A stretch of DNA of 22,732 nucleotides, from contig CATEEE010000026.1 in the NCBI GenBank assembly GCA_949499045.1, positions 1 to 22,732 on the forward strand, given 5' to 3'. The notes under the pieces were generated by a model. It did not search any database. It saw only the letters and a list, made by a program, of their open reading frames with translations, and was not told the DNA's origin. The DNA is from Marinobacterium sp. xm-d-530. GTDB taxonomy: Bacteria > Pseudomonadota > Gammaproteobacteria > Pseudomonadales > Balneatricaceae. Positions 22,667 through 22,732 of this stretch are shown in pieces. The position numbers and the translations under genes were made by a program. Positions within the stretch are counted from its first letter, which is position 1. Each line of letters begins with the position of its first letter.

Positions 22667-22732
22667 TTAATCCTTCACATCTTTATTCATTATTGTGTAG
22701 AACACCCAACTTACTAGCAGTGTGATCGCAAA
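22667..22732 (-). CDS. glpP: Glycerol ABC transporter permease GlpP, C-terminal end
   Basis: The last 21 codons and TAA stop of a gene that runs off the right edge. The peptide reads FAITLLVSWVFYTIMNKDVK plus D, a membrane helix with a short basic tail, as at the C-terminus of ABC permeases. The frame is open to the edge. Its position nine bases before glpQ makes it GlpP, the partner permease. The assignment depends mostly on context. Confidence 0.7.
   Translation of the reverse strand, partial: FAITLLVSWVFYTIMNKDVKD

Noticed and set aside
1..22732. Mobile element, prophage, CRISPR or defence island
   Set aside because: I found no transposase, integrase, repeat array or nuclease gene, and gene content is core metabolism throughout.

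Overview
The window reads as chromosomal DNA from a marine-type gammaproteobacterium, most like the Oceanospirillales (Neptuniibacter/Amphritea/Marinobacterium-like). This is inferred from gene families: GlcC/GlcD/GlcE/GlcG glycolate oxidation, an OsmC-YcaO fusion, an M18 aminopeptidase, Tsp/Prc protease, an S1 protein of exactly E. coli length, and an ABC-type glycerol uptake operon. I see no phage, transposon, CRISPR, rRNA or tRNA. Coding density is high and no gap between genes exceeds about 250 bases.

Layout: (1) Positions 1-4899 hold a glycolate locus. glcG-glcD-glcE run leftward off the edge, and divergent glcC plus a YcaD-like MFS transporter run rightward. The 222-base divergent region carries two TGGT-N3-ACCA palindromes of FCD/GntR operator type. 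(2) 4914-7790: a HAD phosphatase on the minus strand, then an isolated BktB-like thiolase with a strong terminator, a 61-residue Pmp3/YqaE-like membrane peptide, and thiol peroxidase tpx. (3) 7846-9740: a two-gene aldo/keto reductase plus metallo-beta-lactamase-fold operon behind a perfect 15-base palindrome. (4) 14198 down to 9737 (minus): an apparent four-gene operon of FKBP lipoprotein, aminopeptidase ApeB, hotdog thioesterase and OsmC-YcaO, converging on the MBL gene so tightly that the stop codons overlap. (5) 14308-18322: prc, then rpsA with its own promoter, a three-hairpin leader and a UUCG terminator. (6) 18521-20000: a secreted fasciclin-domain protein and a YdhF-like aldo/keto reductase. 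(7) 22732 down to 20006 (minus): the downstream half of a glycerol ABC operon, glpP(end)-glpQ-DUF2160-glpK, closed by a terminator.

Most of the window is ordinary, well-recognised metabolism. I do not see a clear new defence or biosynthetic system. The more interesting signals are regulatory (the glcC operator pair, the 7846 palindrome, the rpsA leader) or contextual (rpsA away from cmk and ihfB, the OsmC-YcaO operon, the AKR-MBL pair, and the acidic tail on the MFS protein next to glcC). Several starts were moved from the longest open frame to the ATG best placed behind a Shine-Dalgarno sequence: 5564, 5687, 14308 and 21860.
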